Shown here: piece after piece, positions 26,544 to 35,941 of the stretch | Layout of the letters: each line of letters begins with the position of its first letter | Position numbering within the stretch: the first letter of the stretch is position 1 | Source: Psychrobacter sp. | Lineage (GTDB): Bacteria; Pseudomonadota; Gammaproteobacteria; Pseudomonadales; Moraxellaceae | Reading direction: 5' to 3' | Length of the DNA: 47,333 bases | Assembly (NCBI GenBank): GCA_029267175.1 | Contig: JARIDJ010000100.1 | Span: 1 to 47,333 of the forward strand | Notes under the pieces: model-generated | The model's database searches: none | Told to the model about the DNA's origin: nothing | Seen by the model: only the letters and a program-made list of their open reading frames with translations | Made by a program: the position numbers and the translations under genes

Positions 26544-27944
26544 ATGTCAGATCGTTATGGTGATTTTGTACAATCTTCAATTGGTAAAAAAGTAGCAAAG
26601 AATTTAGGTTTGCCGCAGCCTGTGAGTTTGGATCGCTTTGAGGCCGGTCAGCGTTTGGTACGTGGCAGCGTGTTAGTAGGCCGCGCAAATGGTGATGATA
26701 TGAGCGTTAGTCACTCGGTGGCGCGCATTTTATCTAAATTGCATGCTGAGGTTTTTGTTAATAGCCGTGATGATGCCAAAGACGCCTTAGCCGAAGCGGG
26801 TATCGAAGCAAAAGCCAATACCGGCAGTAAAGACAAATTCAAAGTATTATTATTTGACGCCAGTAATATCAGTAATGCCAGTGAGCTCAAACAACTCTAT
26901 GACTTTTTTCATCAAGTCGCTCGCAGCGTTGAGAAATCAGGCCGCGTGGTCATTATCGGTCGCCCGCCTGAAGCCATTGACGATGTACAAAAAGCGCTGG
27001 CTCAGCGCGCGCTAGAAGGTTTTGTGAAGTCAGTAGGCAAAGAGTTCAAACGTGGTATCACCGCTCAGCTGATTTATGTGGCTGAAGGGTCTGAGGAAAA
27101 CCTAGATTCCTCACTGCGCTTTTTTACCTCTGCGCGCTCCGCTTATGTCTCAGGACAAGTGATCCGTGTTGGTAAGGGTCATACTATCGATATCGATTGG
27201 TCACAGCCGCTAGCGGGCAAAACTATGCTAGTTACTGGAGCTAGCCGCGGTATCGGTGAAGCTATTGCACGAGTATTGGCACGCGAAGGCGCTCATGTTA
27301 TGTGCCTTGATGTGCCGCAGCAACAAGCTGACTTACAAAAAGTTGCAAGCGAAATCAGTGGCTCAACCTTGACAGTAGATATCACTAGTGAAGATGCTGG
27401 CGAGCAAATCGCTGAAGCGGCACAAAAGCGTGGCGGGCTTGACGCCATTATTCATAATGCTGGGGTGACGCGTGATAAGACGCTAGCGAATATGGATGAG
27501 CAAAAGTGGGATATGGTCATCGACATTAACCTAAATAGTGTCGCTGAGCTTAATAAATACTTGCTTGAGAAAAACGTATTAAAAGACGATGCTCGTATTG
27601 TCTGCGTCTCTTCAATCTCAGGTATCGCTGGTAACTTGGGCCAAACTAACTATGCTACTTCCAAAGCTGGCGTTATCGGCTTAGTCGATGCTACTGCTAA
27701 GCAGTTAGCGACTGAGGGTAAAGGCATGACTATCAATGCGGTGGCGCCAGGCTTTATCGAGACGCAAATGACCGAGGCTATTCCTTTTGCTATTCGTGAA
27801 GCGGGTCGCCGTATGAACTCTATGAGCCAAGGCGGTCTACCTGTCGATGTCGCTGAAACTATTGCTTGGTTGGCCTCTCCTGCATCCGGCGGCTTAAACG
27901 GCAACACCGTACGGGTTTGTGGTCAAAGCTTACTGGGCGCATAA
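26544..27944 (+). CDS. Two-domain 3-oxoacyl-ACP/CoA reductase (FabG4-type, high-molecular-weight SDR)
   Basis: A 466-residue reductase. The first ~220 residues form a degenerate flavodoxin/Rossmann-like domain, and the second half is a complete short-chain dehydrogenase. The SDR half shows TGASRGIGEA (231-240), NAG (305-307), catalytic Ser357, and YATSK with Tyr370/Lys374. This layout matches the FabG4 high-molecular-weight FabG group, which reduces 3-oxoacyl thioesters with NADH, in contrast to the ~245-residue housekeeping FabG. AGGAG lies at ideal spacing. The adjacent thiolase and downstream MaoC-type dehydratase fit a 3-oxoacyl to 3-hydroxyacyl to enoyl series. Confidence 0.9.
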   Translation: MSDRYGDFVQSSIGKKVAKNLGLPQPVSLDRFEAGQRLVRGSVLVGRANGDDMSVSHSVARILSKLHAEVFVNSRDDAKDALAEAGIEAKANTGSKDKFKVLLFDASNISNASELKQLYDFFHQVARSVEKSGRVVIIGRPPEAIDDVQKALAQRALEGFVKSVGKEFKRGITAQLIYVAEGSEENLDSSLRFFTSARSAYVSGQVIRVGKGHTIDIDWSQPLAGKTMLVTGASRGIGEAIARVLAREGAHVMCLDVPQQQADLQKVASEISGSTLTVDITSEDAGEQIAEAAQKRGGLDAIIHNAGVTRDKTLANMDEQKWDMVIDINLNSVAELNKYLLEKNVLKDDARIVCVSSISGIAGNLGQTNYATSKAGVIGLVDATAKQLATEGKGMTINAVAPGFIETQMTEAIPFAIREAGRRMNSMSQGGLPVDVAETIAWLASPASGGLNGNTVRVCGQSLLGA

Positions 27945-28094
27945 AGCGTTAATCCTGTGCTGGGATAAAAATTACCAGCTAATTTTCGCTTAGCTAGTGA
28001 TACTGATTTATAATAATCTAAGTATTTGATTTTATTATTAATTTTTATTAAAATTCACATATGCTTACGAAAAAATGGTCAATAAATGTTAAGA

Positions 28095-28117
28095 AAGCTG
28101 CCCGAGGGTGGCTTTTT
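28095..28117 (+). terminator. Rho-independent terminator after the FabG-like gene
   Basis: Stem AAGCTGCC / GGTGGCTT with a CGAG loop (two G-U pairs), followed by a T run. It is about 150 bases after the fabG-like stop and about 75 bases before the MaoC-type gene, so it probably separates the two transcripts. Confidence 0.75.
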
Positions 28118-28190
28118 TATGATAAAAACACAGCAATAAAAGCTATTTACCCCATAGTTAAGTTTGTTAAGCCCTATCTAGGATTGATTT

Positions 28191-29108
28191 ATGTCAGATA
28201 CTCGTTATGATGCGTTGCCTAAGGCGCATACCACTTATGCCAATATTATCAAGAGCTTGTTGCCCATTGGCGATCATTCTAAAGTCAGTAAAGACGCGCT
28301 GCCATCAGCGACTTATTCTGTAGATGACTTACATATTGATCAAAGCAATTTGAATGATTATCGTAAGATTTGCGGTTTTGCCGATAATGGTAAAGTGCCT
28401 ATTACTTACTTTGCGGTACTGTCGCAAACCTTGCAGATGAATATGATGGTTAAGGAGCCGTTCCCGTTTCCGATGTTGGGTCTGGTGCACATTGACAATT
28501 TAGTCATTCAGCATCGTCCTATTGGTGAGCGTGAGACGGTCACTATGTCAGTTACATTTGCCAATCTGCGCGATCATGCGCAAGGTCAGCAATTTGACTT
28601 TGTCACTACGGTTAAATCACAAGACGATATCATCTGGGAAGGCACTTCTACTTATTTGGCTCGCGGTAAAAAGCCTAAGACTAATGGCATCAAAAAAAGT
28701 GCGCCGCGTCCAGTAACGATCAAGCCTATGGTTGATGAGGCAGGCACGCATAAAGTGTTTGAGGTGCCAGAGGATATCGGCCGCCGTTATGCTTTTATCT
28801 CAGCCGACTTTAACTTAATCCATCTACATCCTTTATCGGCAAAAGCCTTTGGTTTCCCAAAAGCTATCGCTCATGGCATGTGGTCAAAAGCTAAGTGCTT
28901 AGCGATGATGAATGATTTGCCAGACGCTTTTAGTGCTGAGGTTGCTTTTAAATTGCCTATCTTTTTGCCATCAGAGGTTGAGCTAATCGCTGAGCCAGTA
29001 GCTAAGCTTGAAAGTAGCGACGATCATTGCAACTTTGGCTTATACAGTGCCAAAAATGACAAGCCGCATTTAGCAGGCGTCGTCAAACTATTAAAAGAAA
29101 CTAACTAA
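28191..29108 (+). CDS. MaoC-like hotdog dehydratase
   Basis: A 305-residue double-hotdog protein of the MaoC/(R)-specific enoyl-hydratase type. The C-terminal hotdog holds the hydratase motif ADFNLIHLHPLSAKAFGF (205-222), with the Asp206/His211 catalytic pair, followed by AIAHGMWSKAKCL (225-237). The N-terminal half (about 40-160) is a second, inactive-looking hotdog. AGGA lies seven bases before the ATG. Together with the two-domain FabG and thiolase it could hydrate or dehydrate (R)-3-hydroxyacyl thioesters. No PHA synthase lies in the window, so a PHA role is not supported here. Confidence 0.86.
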   Translation: MSDTRYDALPKAHTTYANIIKSLLPIGDHSKVSKDALPSATYSVDDLHIDQSNLNDYRKICGFADNGKVPITYFAVLSQTLQMNMMVKEPFPFPMLGLVHIDNLVIQHRPIGERETVTMSVTFANLRDHAQGQQFDFVTTVKSQDDIIWEGTSTYLARGKKPKTNGIKKSAPRPVTIKPMVDEAGTHKVFEVPEDIGRRYAFISADFNLIHLHPLSAKAFGFPKAIAHGMWSKAKCLAMMNDLPDAFSAEVAFKLPIFLPSEVELIAEPVAKLESSDDHCNFGLYSAKNDKPHLAGVVKLLKETN

Positions 29109-29306
29109 GCAAATCCGGGCGTGTTGAGCGTCAAGGCGCTCTAGTATTTATACTTTATAAACAGGCTAATAATCTAAGTTTTGTCTGTTTGTTTATCAAT
29201 AAAGCCATGCTTTAAGACGGCAGTCATCATTTTTGTTAAGATAAAACTAATGGCTGTCCTTATTGCATTTATCCACAAACCGCTATTATCCATTCAATTT
29301 ACGACT

Positions 29307-29840
29307 ATGACTGAAAATAACCAAACCTCGCCACCTGCCGCAGCAGCGCTAACTGATATCAACGTAGCCGATCAAAACAGCAAGCTCGATCATGGCGTTA
29401 ATCTAGCGGATGCACTCAATCCTTACTTTCGCCCTGATGAGCAAACCATCGTTTGCGGAGCGCTTGATAGCGAAAAAGTAGCGGCTCTAGCAAAAGCTGG
29501 GGTCGAGCTAGTTATCAATTTGCAGACCGATGAGGAGCTTGAATTTGATGAAGCGGCCGCGGTCAAGCAAGCAGGCATGGCTTATGAGCATCTGCCTATT
29601 AATGGTGCTGCCGATTTAAAGCAGCTGAATATCTTGGAGTTTGATAAGATATTACGCCAACATCACGGCAAAAAAATGGCTATGCACTGCGGCTCAGGTA
29701 ATAGAGCAGGCGCGGCAATGGCACTACGAGCAGGCTGGCTACGAGGACGCAAAATGGATACCGCTATGCAAAGTGGCCGTAGCCATGGCATGACCAAGCT
29801 TGAAGAAGAGGTACATAATCGGCTCTTAGTGCCGCGTTAA
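29307..29840 (+). CDS. Protein-tyrosine-phosphatase-fold protein (DUF442/BLH family)
   Basis: A 177-residue protein with a DUF442-like beta-lactamase-hydrolase-like phosphatase core. The opening GALDSEKVAALAKAGVELVINLQ is followed by YEHLPING and the phosphate-binding loop MHCGSGNRAGAA (126-137, Cys128/Arg133). The start is uncertain: an ATG at 29250 and a TTG at 29181 in the same frame would add up to 42 residues, of which a stretch is hydrophobic. No candidate has a clear Shine-Dalgarno, and 29307 is chosen because the conserved part begins after it. Such proteins are linked to sulfide metabolism when fused or adjacent to persulfide genes; none are nearby, so the substrate is unknown. Confidence 0.75.
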   Translation: MTENNQTSPPAAAALTDINVADQNSKLDHGVNLADALNPYFRPDEQTIVCGALDSEKVAALAKAGVELVINLQTDEELEFDEAAAVKQAGMAYEHLPINGAADLKQLNILEFDKILRQHHGKKMAMHCGSGNRAGAAMALRAGWLRGRKMDTAMQSGRSHGMTKLEEEVHNRLLVPR

Positions 29841-29961
29841 TTACAAACATATTTTACAGCAGCAGGCGACCCATAGGTGGCCTGTTTTGCTATCAAGGCT
29901 TATCACTTACCAATACTCTTTAGTTTTAAAACCGACCATCCGTCAGCCAGCAGGAATAGCG

Positions 29962-31314
29962 ATGATAGACAATAATAATATTAATAATGAGCTTGAGCAG
30001 CAGTTGCAGCAGCTATTGACTAGATTGCAATTAGATGACGCGCCCGCAGGAGGCTCAGTAGTCGTCTATCAGTCTGGCAAATGTATCGCGCAAGCTAATG
30101 TTGGAATGGCGCAGCTAAACTCACTCTGGCAGCCCGATACCTTGGCGCTGAATTTCTCCACTGGTAAAGGCGTGCTGGCAACCCTAGTGCATGTGCTTGT
30201 CTCAAAGCAGCTATTGGCTTACGACACGCCTATAGCTCATTATTGGCCTAAGTTTGCGGCTAATGGTAAGAGTGCGATTACCCTGCGGCAAGTTATGTCA
30301 CACCAAGCAAGCTTATTTGCTATTAGCAGTATTGATACCGATAGTGAGACTTTACTCAATTGGCCTGAGATGTTAGTCAAAGTCGCCGCCATGGCTGTTA
30401 CTAAACCTGATGATAATGAGCGCTATGACAGCGCTTATAGTGCGTTAGTTTATGGTTGGATATTGGGCGGTTTGGTTGAGGGGGTGACGCAGATGTCACT
30501 GGCTGAGGCGCTGCGATTTTACTTAACTGAGCCTTTGGGTATTAGTGATAGTTGCTATTTTGGCGTGCCAGCGGATAAAGTGGGGCAAGTCGCAAAACTA
30601 GCCAAAGACTTTGAGCCCATGGCCCAAGATGATTCGCCTCTACGTCACAAACGTCATAAACCAGTGTTAAGAGCTGAGTCAAAACAGACGCTAGCGGTTT
30701 ACGAGCAGCTACCTAGCTATAAGTGTTGGCAGCGCTTAGCTATCACTAATCAGCAAGTCTCAGCTGAGGCTAGTCTGACCGCTACCCAAATCAATCGCTT
30801 GTATTTTAACCATAGTGCTATCCATGCCAGCAACTACCGAGCGGCATTAGTGCCCGCTAATAAACAGCCTATTGATTACTATAATGAACAAACACTCCAA
30901 GCGATAATTCCAGCTGCTAATGGTGTGGCGTCAGCAAAAGCACTAGCGACCATTTATGCCATGCTGGCAAGTGGCGGAGTCTGGCAAGGCCAAACGCTGA
31001 TTGATAAAGCCACTTTTGCACAGTTATCTGCGGTGCAAGCTGATGGTGATGACGCGGTTATGCCTGCAAAGATGCAATGGCGTTTGGGTTATCATAGATT
31101 ATTTAGCGTCTGTCAGCATGATGATAACGCCGCTAATCACAGCGTCCAGCAGGGGTTTGGTCACATGGGTTATAACGGCTCAGTCGCTTGGTGTGACCCT
31201 ACTCGTAAGCTCTCCTTTGCCTTTATTCATAACTTTGATGTAACCATGCTCAATGATATTCGCCAGTTTGCTCTAAGTGAGGCAGTACTAGAGCTTATTA
31301 AAGCTCAAAGCTAA
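29962..31314 (+). CDS. Serine hydrolase, class C beta-lactamase-like
   Basis: A 450-residue beta-lactamase-fold hydrolase. The SxxK motif is Ser66-Thr-Gly-Lys69 (NFSTGKGVLATLVH), followed by TLRQVMSHQASL, a Tyr motif around 159-161 (YSAL) and a C-terminal GFGHMGYNGS that takes the place of the KTG box. No signal peptide is seen with this start, so an esterase or peptidase role in the cytosol is more likely than antibiotic resistance. The start at 29962 has AGGA seven bases upstream; the longer frame from 29887 is unlikely. It is convergent with the antiporter gene, 12 bases apart, without a terminator between. Confidence 0.85.
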   Translation: MIDNNNINNELEQQLQQLLTRLQLDDAPAGGSVVVYQSGKCIAQANVGMAQLNSLWQPDTLALNFSTGKGVLATLVHVLVSKQLLAYDTPIAHYWPKFAANGKSAITLRQVMSHQASLFAISSIDTDSETLLNWPEMLVKVAAMAVTKPDDNERYDSAYSALVYGWILGGLVEGVTQMSLAEALRFYLTEPLGISDSCYFGVPADKVGQVAKLAKDFEPMAQDDSPLRHKRHKPVLRAESKQTLAVYEQLPSYKCWQRLAITNQQVSAEASLTATQINRLYFNHSAIHASNYRAALVPANKQPIDYYNEQTLQAIIPAANGVASAKALATIYAMLASGGVWQGQTLIDKATFAQLSAVQADGDDAVMPAKMQWRLGYHRLFSVCQHDDNAANHSVQQGFGHMGYNGSVAWCDPTRKLSFAFIHNFDVTMLNDIRQFALSEAVLELIKAQS

Positions 31315-31326
31315 GTTTGAGAAAAA

Positions 31327-32577
31327 TCAGTTGTATGGTTTGTTAGGTGTCATTTTTAATAAAGAGGGCGCGCTCAAGCCATGGATAAAGATGGAGGTCA
31401 AAATCACTATCGAACAAACAACCCATAGTTTAGTAGCATCAGCTTCGCTAAATAAGTCTTTATTGAGCGCATAGGATAAATAATATAAAGTACCAATACC
31501 GCGAATACCTAAGGCGGAGATGGCATACTTTTCAGTATGATGCATATTTAGGCCAGTAAGCGCTATCACTCCGCCAATGGGGCGTATCAAAAATAAAAAT
31601 ACGAAGCTGACGATATAGACCGGCCAAGTCAGCTCAATGCCAGATTGTAGCCCTTGACCGATGAGCATGCCAAAAGCAACCAAGACTACTGACATCAATA
31701 AACCTTCAGATTGTTCAGCAAAATCGTGTAGTTTTTGGTGGTAAGAGTGCTTATGCTCTGAGCGCCGAAAAGCAAAAGCGGCGACAAATACGGCGATAAA
31801 ACCATAGCTATGTACGTATTCAGCCAGTCCGTAAGCGAGCAAAGTCAAGGCAATGACTACGTAGCCTTGTGACATGCTGGTCTCGTTAGATTTCTTTGAA
31901 AAAACTACTTTAGCTAACACTTTACCCACTACGATACCAACTGCTACGCCTGCTAGTATTTTCCACAGTACTTCATAAGTAAACCATGACCATAACATCT
32001 CTGCGCTAAAGCGCTGACCGTCGTTGTAAGCCTCAGCGATGTTGATAGCCAGATAAACAAAGGGAAAAGCTAGACCATCATTAAGGCCAGCCTCTGAGGT
32101 TAAGGTAAAGCGCGGGGTATCCTCGCCGCCAGTATTAGGCGGGCCTACTTGAATGCTAGCAGCTAGCACCGGATCGGTTGGCGCTAATACTGCTCCTAAC
32201 AATATAGCCGCGCCTAAAGTAAGGCCAAAGGTGTAGTAGCCTAAGACTGCCATAGCGAAGATACAGATAGGCATAGTAATCAATAGCAAGCGCACAGTAG
32301 GACGCCATAAATGCCAAGCCAGCTCAGTATCTATCTTGATGCCAGCGCCTACCAAAGATACTAATACCACAATCTCCGTCACTTTTTCGATGACGATACT
32401 ATTCTCAAGTGGATTTAAGAACGACAAAGTTAGCCAAAAATAACCCACTATCATACCGAAGCTCACTTGTAGCATAGGCAAAGAGATAGGCAAGCGTTTG
32501 GAGATAATAGGGAACAGTGCGCCTAACAAGAACGCCACGCCGCCTATCAATAATACAAAGTTATAGTTCTCGATCAT
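31327..32577 (-). CDS. Cation:proton antiporter (CPA1/NhaP-type)
   Basis: Inner-membrane sodium or potassium/proton exchanger. The 416-residue protein is hydrophobic throughout with about 11-13 segments. The transport motif LGAVLAPTDPVLAASIQVGPP (about 137-157) carries the CPA-type TDP, and SEAGLNDGLAFPFVY (about 165-180) contains the ND pair conserved in CPA1 members. There is no large C-terminal regulatory domain. The frame opens with TTG at 32595; the ATG at 32577 (MIENYNFVLLIGG) is preferred. No clear ribosome site is seen for either. Ion specificity cannot be read from sequence. Confidence 0.85.
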   Translation of the reverse strand: MIENYNFVLLIGGVAFLLGALFPIISKRLPISLPMLQVSFGMIVGYFWLTLSFLNPLENSIVIEKVTEIVVLVSLVGAGIKIDTELAWHLWRPTVRLLLITMPICIFAMAVLGYYTFGLTLGAAILLGAVLAPTDPVLAASIQVGPPNTGGEDTPRFTLTSEAGLNDGLAFPFVYLAINIAEAYNDGQRFSAEMLWSWFTYEVLWKILAGVAVGIVVGKVLAKVVFSKKSNETSMSQGYVVIALTLLAYGLAEYVHSYGFIAVFVAAFAFRRSEHKHSYHQKLHDFAEQSEGLLMSVVLVAFGMLIGQGLQSGIELTWPVYIVSFVFLFLIRPIGGVIALTGLNMHHTEKYAISALGIRGIGTLYYLSYALNKDLFSEADATKLWVVCSIVILTSIFIHGLSAPSLLKMTPNKPYN

Positions 32578-32790
32578 AAGGTCTGCATGCGCCAATAAAA
32601 TAACGTTAATAAGAAATATCGTTAATAATAAGCTTATCTTTATCTAGATAAGTAAGCTAAATCGCTACTTATAATGACGGGAAAAAACAAATTTTTCCGC
32701 AAAAAAACGTTATCACTTTAGATAATACGTTGGTTTTTGGTACTGGCTAATAATTGCTTACAGCTAGGATTGAGAATTTGATTAAGAGTT

Positions 32791-32822
32791 TTTGAAGATA
32801 AAATATAAACTCTATCTTCAAA
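32791..32822. other. Ten-pair hairpin between the antiporter and ilvD
   Basis: TTTGAAGATA (32791-32800) pairs perfectly with TATCTTCAAA (32813-32822) around a 12-base AT-rich loop. It has no T run on either side and lies directly next to the ilvD terminator hairpin. It may belong to the 3' end of the ilvD transcript; function unknown. Confidence 0.45.
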
Positions 32823-32823
32823 C

Positions 32824-32848
32824 AAAAAAGCCAGCGCTAGGCTGACTT
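32824..32848 (-). terminator. Rho-independent terminator of ilvD
   Basis: On the minus strand, AAGTCAGC pairs with GCTGGCTT (one G-U) around a short loop, followed by a run of six T. It lies 35 bases beyond the ilvD stop codon. Confidence 0.88.
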
Positions 32849-32883
32849 GTTTGAAAAAATAAAATATTTTTATTTAATGACTC

Positions 32884-34770
32884 TTAACGCTCGACTTGGC
32901 TGACGTCACGTACCGCGCCAGTATCAGCGCTCGTAGTCATTGCAGCATAAGCGCGCAGAGCAGGCGAGACATGACGCTCACGGTTAACTGGCTTCCACGC
33001 ATTACTACCGCGACTCTCCATCTCTTCGCGGCGAGCGGCTAGATCGGCATCGCTCACTTGCACATTGATAGTACGATTAGGGATATCAATATGGATAGTA
33101 TCGCCCTCGACCACTAAACCAATAGCGCCGCCTTCAGCCGCCTCTGGGCTTGCATGACCGATTGATAATCCTGAAGTACCGCCAGAGAAGCGGCCATCGG
33201 TGAGTAGTGCACACTCTTTACCTAAGCCTTTGGACTTCAAATAAGTCGTTGGATAGAGCATCTCTTGCATACCAGGGCCCCCTTTAGGGCCTTCGTAGCG
33301 GATAATGACGACATCACCGGCGACTATTTGGTCATCAAGTACCGCAGTGACGGCATCGTCTTGCGACTCAAAGATACGTGCGCGACCGGTGAATACTAGA
33401 ATGCTCTCATCAACACCAGCGGTCTTGACCACACAGCCACGCTCGGCGATATTACCGTACAGTACAGCAAGGCCACCATCTTCTGAATAAGCGTGCTGGG
33501 TACTACGAATACAGCCTGACTCGCGGTTGACATCAAGGTTTGACCACTCTTGAGACTGTGAGAAAGCTTGAGTAGTACGTACACCGCCAGGAGCAGCGAT
33601 ATAGCGTGCGCGCGCCTCAAGATTGTTAGGATTCATGATATCCCATTTATCGATCGCTTCTTTCATCGTCGCGCTGTGGATGGTTGGGATATCAGTATTT
33701 AATAATCCGGCGCGATCAAGCTCGGCTAATAAGGCAAAGACCCCGCCGGCACGATGCACATCTTCCATATGGTATTTTTGTGAGGCGGGAGCGACTTTAG
33801 CTAGACAAGGCACACCGCGGCTTAAACGGTCAATATCATGCATTTTAAAATCAACTTCTGCTTCATTGGCCGCCGCTAATAGATGCAAAATAGTATTGGT
33901 CGAGCCGCCCATAGCGATATCTAAGGTCATCGCGTTTTCAAAGGCAGCTTTGGTTGCAATAGAGCGCGGTAGTACTGAATCATCGTCTTGCTCATAACGA
34001 CGCTTGGCCAAATCGACAATAGTACGACCGGCTTCTAAAAATAACTCGCGGCGTAAAGAGTGCGTCGCAAGAAGTGAGCCATTACCCGGCAATGCTAAAC
34101 CTAAAGCTTCGGTCAAGCAGTTCATCGAGTTGGCGGTGAACATACCAGAGCATGACCCACAAGTCGGACAAGCGGATGATTCAATAGCCAATACATCTTC
34201 ATCACTGATATTATCATCAGCGGCGTCCATCATTGCATCGACAAGGTCAAGCTTACGAATCGCGCTGCTGTCATCACCATCGGTATTGTGGCTTTTACCC
34301 ACTGTGCTGGCAAGAATCTTACCCGCTTCCATCGGGCCACCTGAGATAAACACCACTGGTATATTCAGGCGCATGGCCGCCATTAGCATCCCCGGAGTGA
34401 TTTTATCGCAGTTAGAGATACAGACTAAGGCGTCGGCGCAGTGCGCATTAACCATATATTCTACCGAATCAGCGATTAAGTCGCGGCTAGGCAGTGAGTA
34501 AAGCATACCGCTATGACCCATAGCAATACCGTCATCGACCGCGATAGTATTGAACTCTTTAGCGACGCCGCCAGCGCTTTCGATCTCGCGCGCTACCATC
34601 TGACCTAAGTCTTTAAGATGGACGTGACCGGGCACAAACTGAGTAAACGAGTTGGCTATAGCGATGATAGGCTTACCAAAATCGCCATCAGTCATGCCCG
34701 TTGCGCGCCATAACGCTCGCGCGCCTGCCATGTTACGACCACCGGTAGAGGTTTTTGAGCGATAATCCAT
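32884..34770 (-). CDS. ilvD: Dihydroxy-acid dehydratase
   Basis: Iron-sulfur enzyme of valine, isoleucine and pantothenate biosynthesis; dehydrates 2,3-dihydroxy-isovalerate and -methylvalerate to the 2-keto acids. The 628-residue length is normal. The cluster cysteines lie in [10 protein letters not shown] (Cys121, with Lys123 nearby) and [12 protein letters not shown] (Cys201/204/207); later come [11 protein letters not shown] and [17 protein letters not shown] sits six bases before the ATG. It is monocistronic: the other ilv genes are elsewhere, and the upstream gene on the same strand is an unrelated hypothetical separated by 122 bases. Confidence 0.97.
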   Translation of the reverse strand: MDYRSKTSTGGRNMAGARALWRATGMTDGDFGKPIIAIANSFTQFVPGHVHLKDLGQMVAREIESAGGVAKEFNTIAVDDGIAMGHSGMLYSLPSRDLIADSVEYMVNAHCADALVCISNCDKITPGMLMAAMRLNIPVVFISGGPMEAGKILASTVGKSHNTDGDDSSAIRKLDLVDAMMDAADDNISDEDVLAIESSACPTCGSCSGMFTANSMNCLTEALGLALPGNGSLLATHSLRRELFLEAGRTIVDLAKRRYEQDDDSVLPRSIATKAAFENAMTLDIAMGGSTNTILHLLAAANEAEVDFKMHDIDRLSRGVPCLAKVAPASQKYHMEDVHRAGGVFALLAELDRAGLLNTDIPTIHSATMKEAIDKWDIMNPNNLEARARYIAAPGGVRTTQAFSQSQEWSNLDVNRESGCIRSTQHAYSEDGGLAVLYGNIAERGCVVKTAGVDESILVFTGRARIFESQDDAVTAVLDDQIVAGDVVIIRYEGPKGGPGMQEMLYPTTYLKSKGLGKECALLTDGRFSGGTSGLSIGHASPEAAEGGAIGLVVEGDTIHIDIPNRTINVQVSDADLAARREEMESRGSNAWKPVNRERHVSPALRAYAAMTTSADTGAVRDVSQVER

Positions 34771-34793
34771 GTGATATTCCTTACAAATAGGTG

Positions 34794-34817
34794 TGATACA
34801 TTGGGTGATACATTGGG
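34794..34817. repeat. 12-bp tandem repeat upstream of ilvD
   Basis: TGATACATTGGG occurs twice in direct tandem, followed by TGACAAATT. It lies 24-47 bases before the ilvD start, inside its leader or promoter. It may be a slippage duplication; a regulatory meaning cannot be shown. Confidence 0.6.
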
Positions 34818-34892
34818 TGACAAATTAGATGATTATAAATTTACGCCAATAAAGTTCAATAAAATATAGTGCTCATCCTTCTAAAAAGACGG

Positions 34893-35660
34893 CTACTCAA
34901 CCCGCTCTAAAATAGCGGCCTCAAACCAAGGCAGCTCTGCTTTATTGGCTTCAAGTTTGGTCATAACCGTTAACGCATGAGTGGCTGGTAAATATTGATA
35001 ATCGCTGCTAGCGGCAAAGCTGATAAAAGGGTTGTCATCGACATTTTCTTCATCGATACTGATTAGCGTCTGCTTATCATTCTTGTACAGCACATCAACC
35101 CGGCCAAAAAAATGCCAATCTTTAAAAGCAGCCACTAGCGCATCGGCTTGGTTTTGAGTATATATTTGCTGAGTGGCTTTGCCGGTATTACTCCAATGCA
35201 AGCGTACTGCCAATTGCAGCGCCTCGCTAAAGACCACCAGCGAGCCTGTTACCTTGACATGCCACGGCTGTGCTATTAGTGCTGCCTCTATACCTATTAG
35301 CTTGGCCGCTTCACTTGCCGTCATCATAGTATCAAATTGGCTGAGCAATTTGGTAGTCAAAGGATTCGCCTGCTTAACAGCGTCCTCTAAACTATCATAA
35401 TGATATAAAAATGGCAGCGGCAGATCTTGAGTGATGGTTTTTTCATTGACTTTACAGTTATGAATACGCCAGCCAATAGCTTTATCTATCAAAGCTTCTG
35501 CTAGGATAATAGCGTTTGGATCAATGCTTTTTTTTATCTCAGTGAGGCTAGCAATGTCTTCATAGACCGTTTCGGCTGATAATGGCGTCGCTATAGAGTC
35601 GTTAGTATGCTCGACATTAGAGTCGATATCACCAGCTAATTGAGTAGGCAAAAGTGTCAA
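34893..35660 (-). CDS. Hypothetical protein, probable TTG start
   Basis: A 255-residue protein I do not recognise. It has no signal peptide or membrane segment. Composition is ordinary and alternating helix/strand patterns suggest a soluble globular protein, with segments such as ALIDKAIGWRIHNCKV (about 56-71) and KDWHFFGRVDVLYKNDKQTL (about 195-214). The frame opens with TTG at 35660, with AGG about nine bases upstream, and no ATG is available in the first 100 codons. Codon use resembles the neighbours. It is located between ilvD and the HIT-family gene and has no clear partner. Confidence 0.7.
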   Translation of the reverse strand: MTLLPTQLAGDIDSNVEHTNDSIATPLSAETVYEDIASLTEIKKSIDPNAIILAEALIDKAIGWRIHNCKVNEKTITQDLPLPFLYHYDSLEDAVKQANPLTTKLLSQFDTMMTASEAAKLIGIEAALIAQPWHVKVTGSLVVFSEALQLAVRLHWSNTGKATQQIYTQNQADALVAAFKDWHFFGRVDVLYKNDKQTLISIDEENVDDNPFISFAASSDYQYLPATHALTVMTKLEANKAELPWFEAAILERVE

Positions 35661-35941
35661 ATGAATAAACCTAATAGCAGTAGAGTAGAGGGCTAATATA
35701 ACATTATGAGCCGTAACTCGCCAATAAATTCGCGGGCTTAGTTACTTATGCTAGCTATCAATAAAGCCTAGTTTGGAGTATTGAGAGCTTGTGCTAAAGC
35801 CCTATTTCGTCCACTATAATAATGATATCTTTGCTGTCGCTAAATCCATTAAGGTATTAAAGTTTTCAGCTTTCAATACCCTTATCGTTTTTAACTTTTA
35901 ATTTTGAAGATTAAAAATCACTTATATAAAGGAGAGAAACT

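Noticed and set aside
29962..31314. Antibiotic-resistance beta-lactamase
   Set aside because: No signal peptide with the supported start, and no KTG box. The fold is shared with esterases and peptidases, so resistance should not be inferred.
32791..32822. The ten-pair hairpin next to ilvD as a second terminator
   Set aside because: No T run on either strand, so it is listed only as an unexplained hairpin.
34004..34501. 165-codon open frame antisense to ilvD
   Set aside because: Lies wholly within ilvD, whose identity is certain, and the translated sequence has no recognisable family. A reading-frame shadow.
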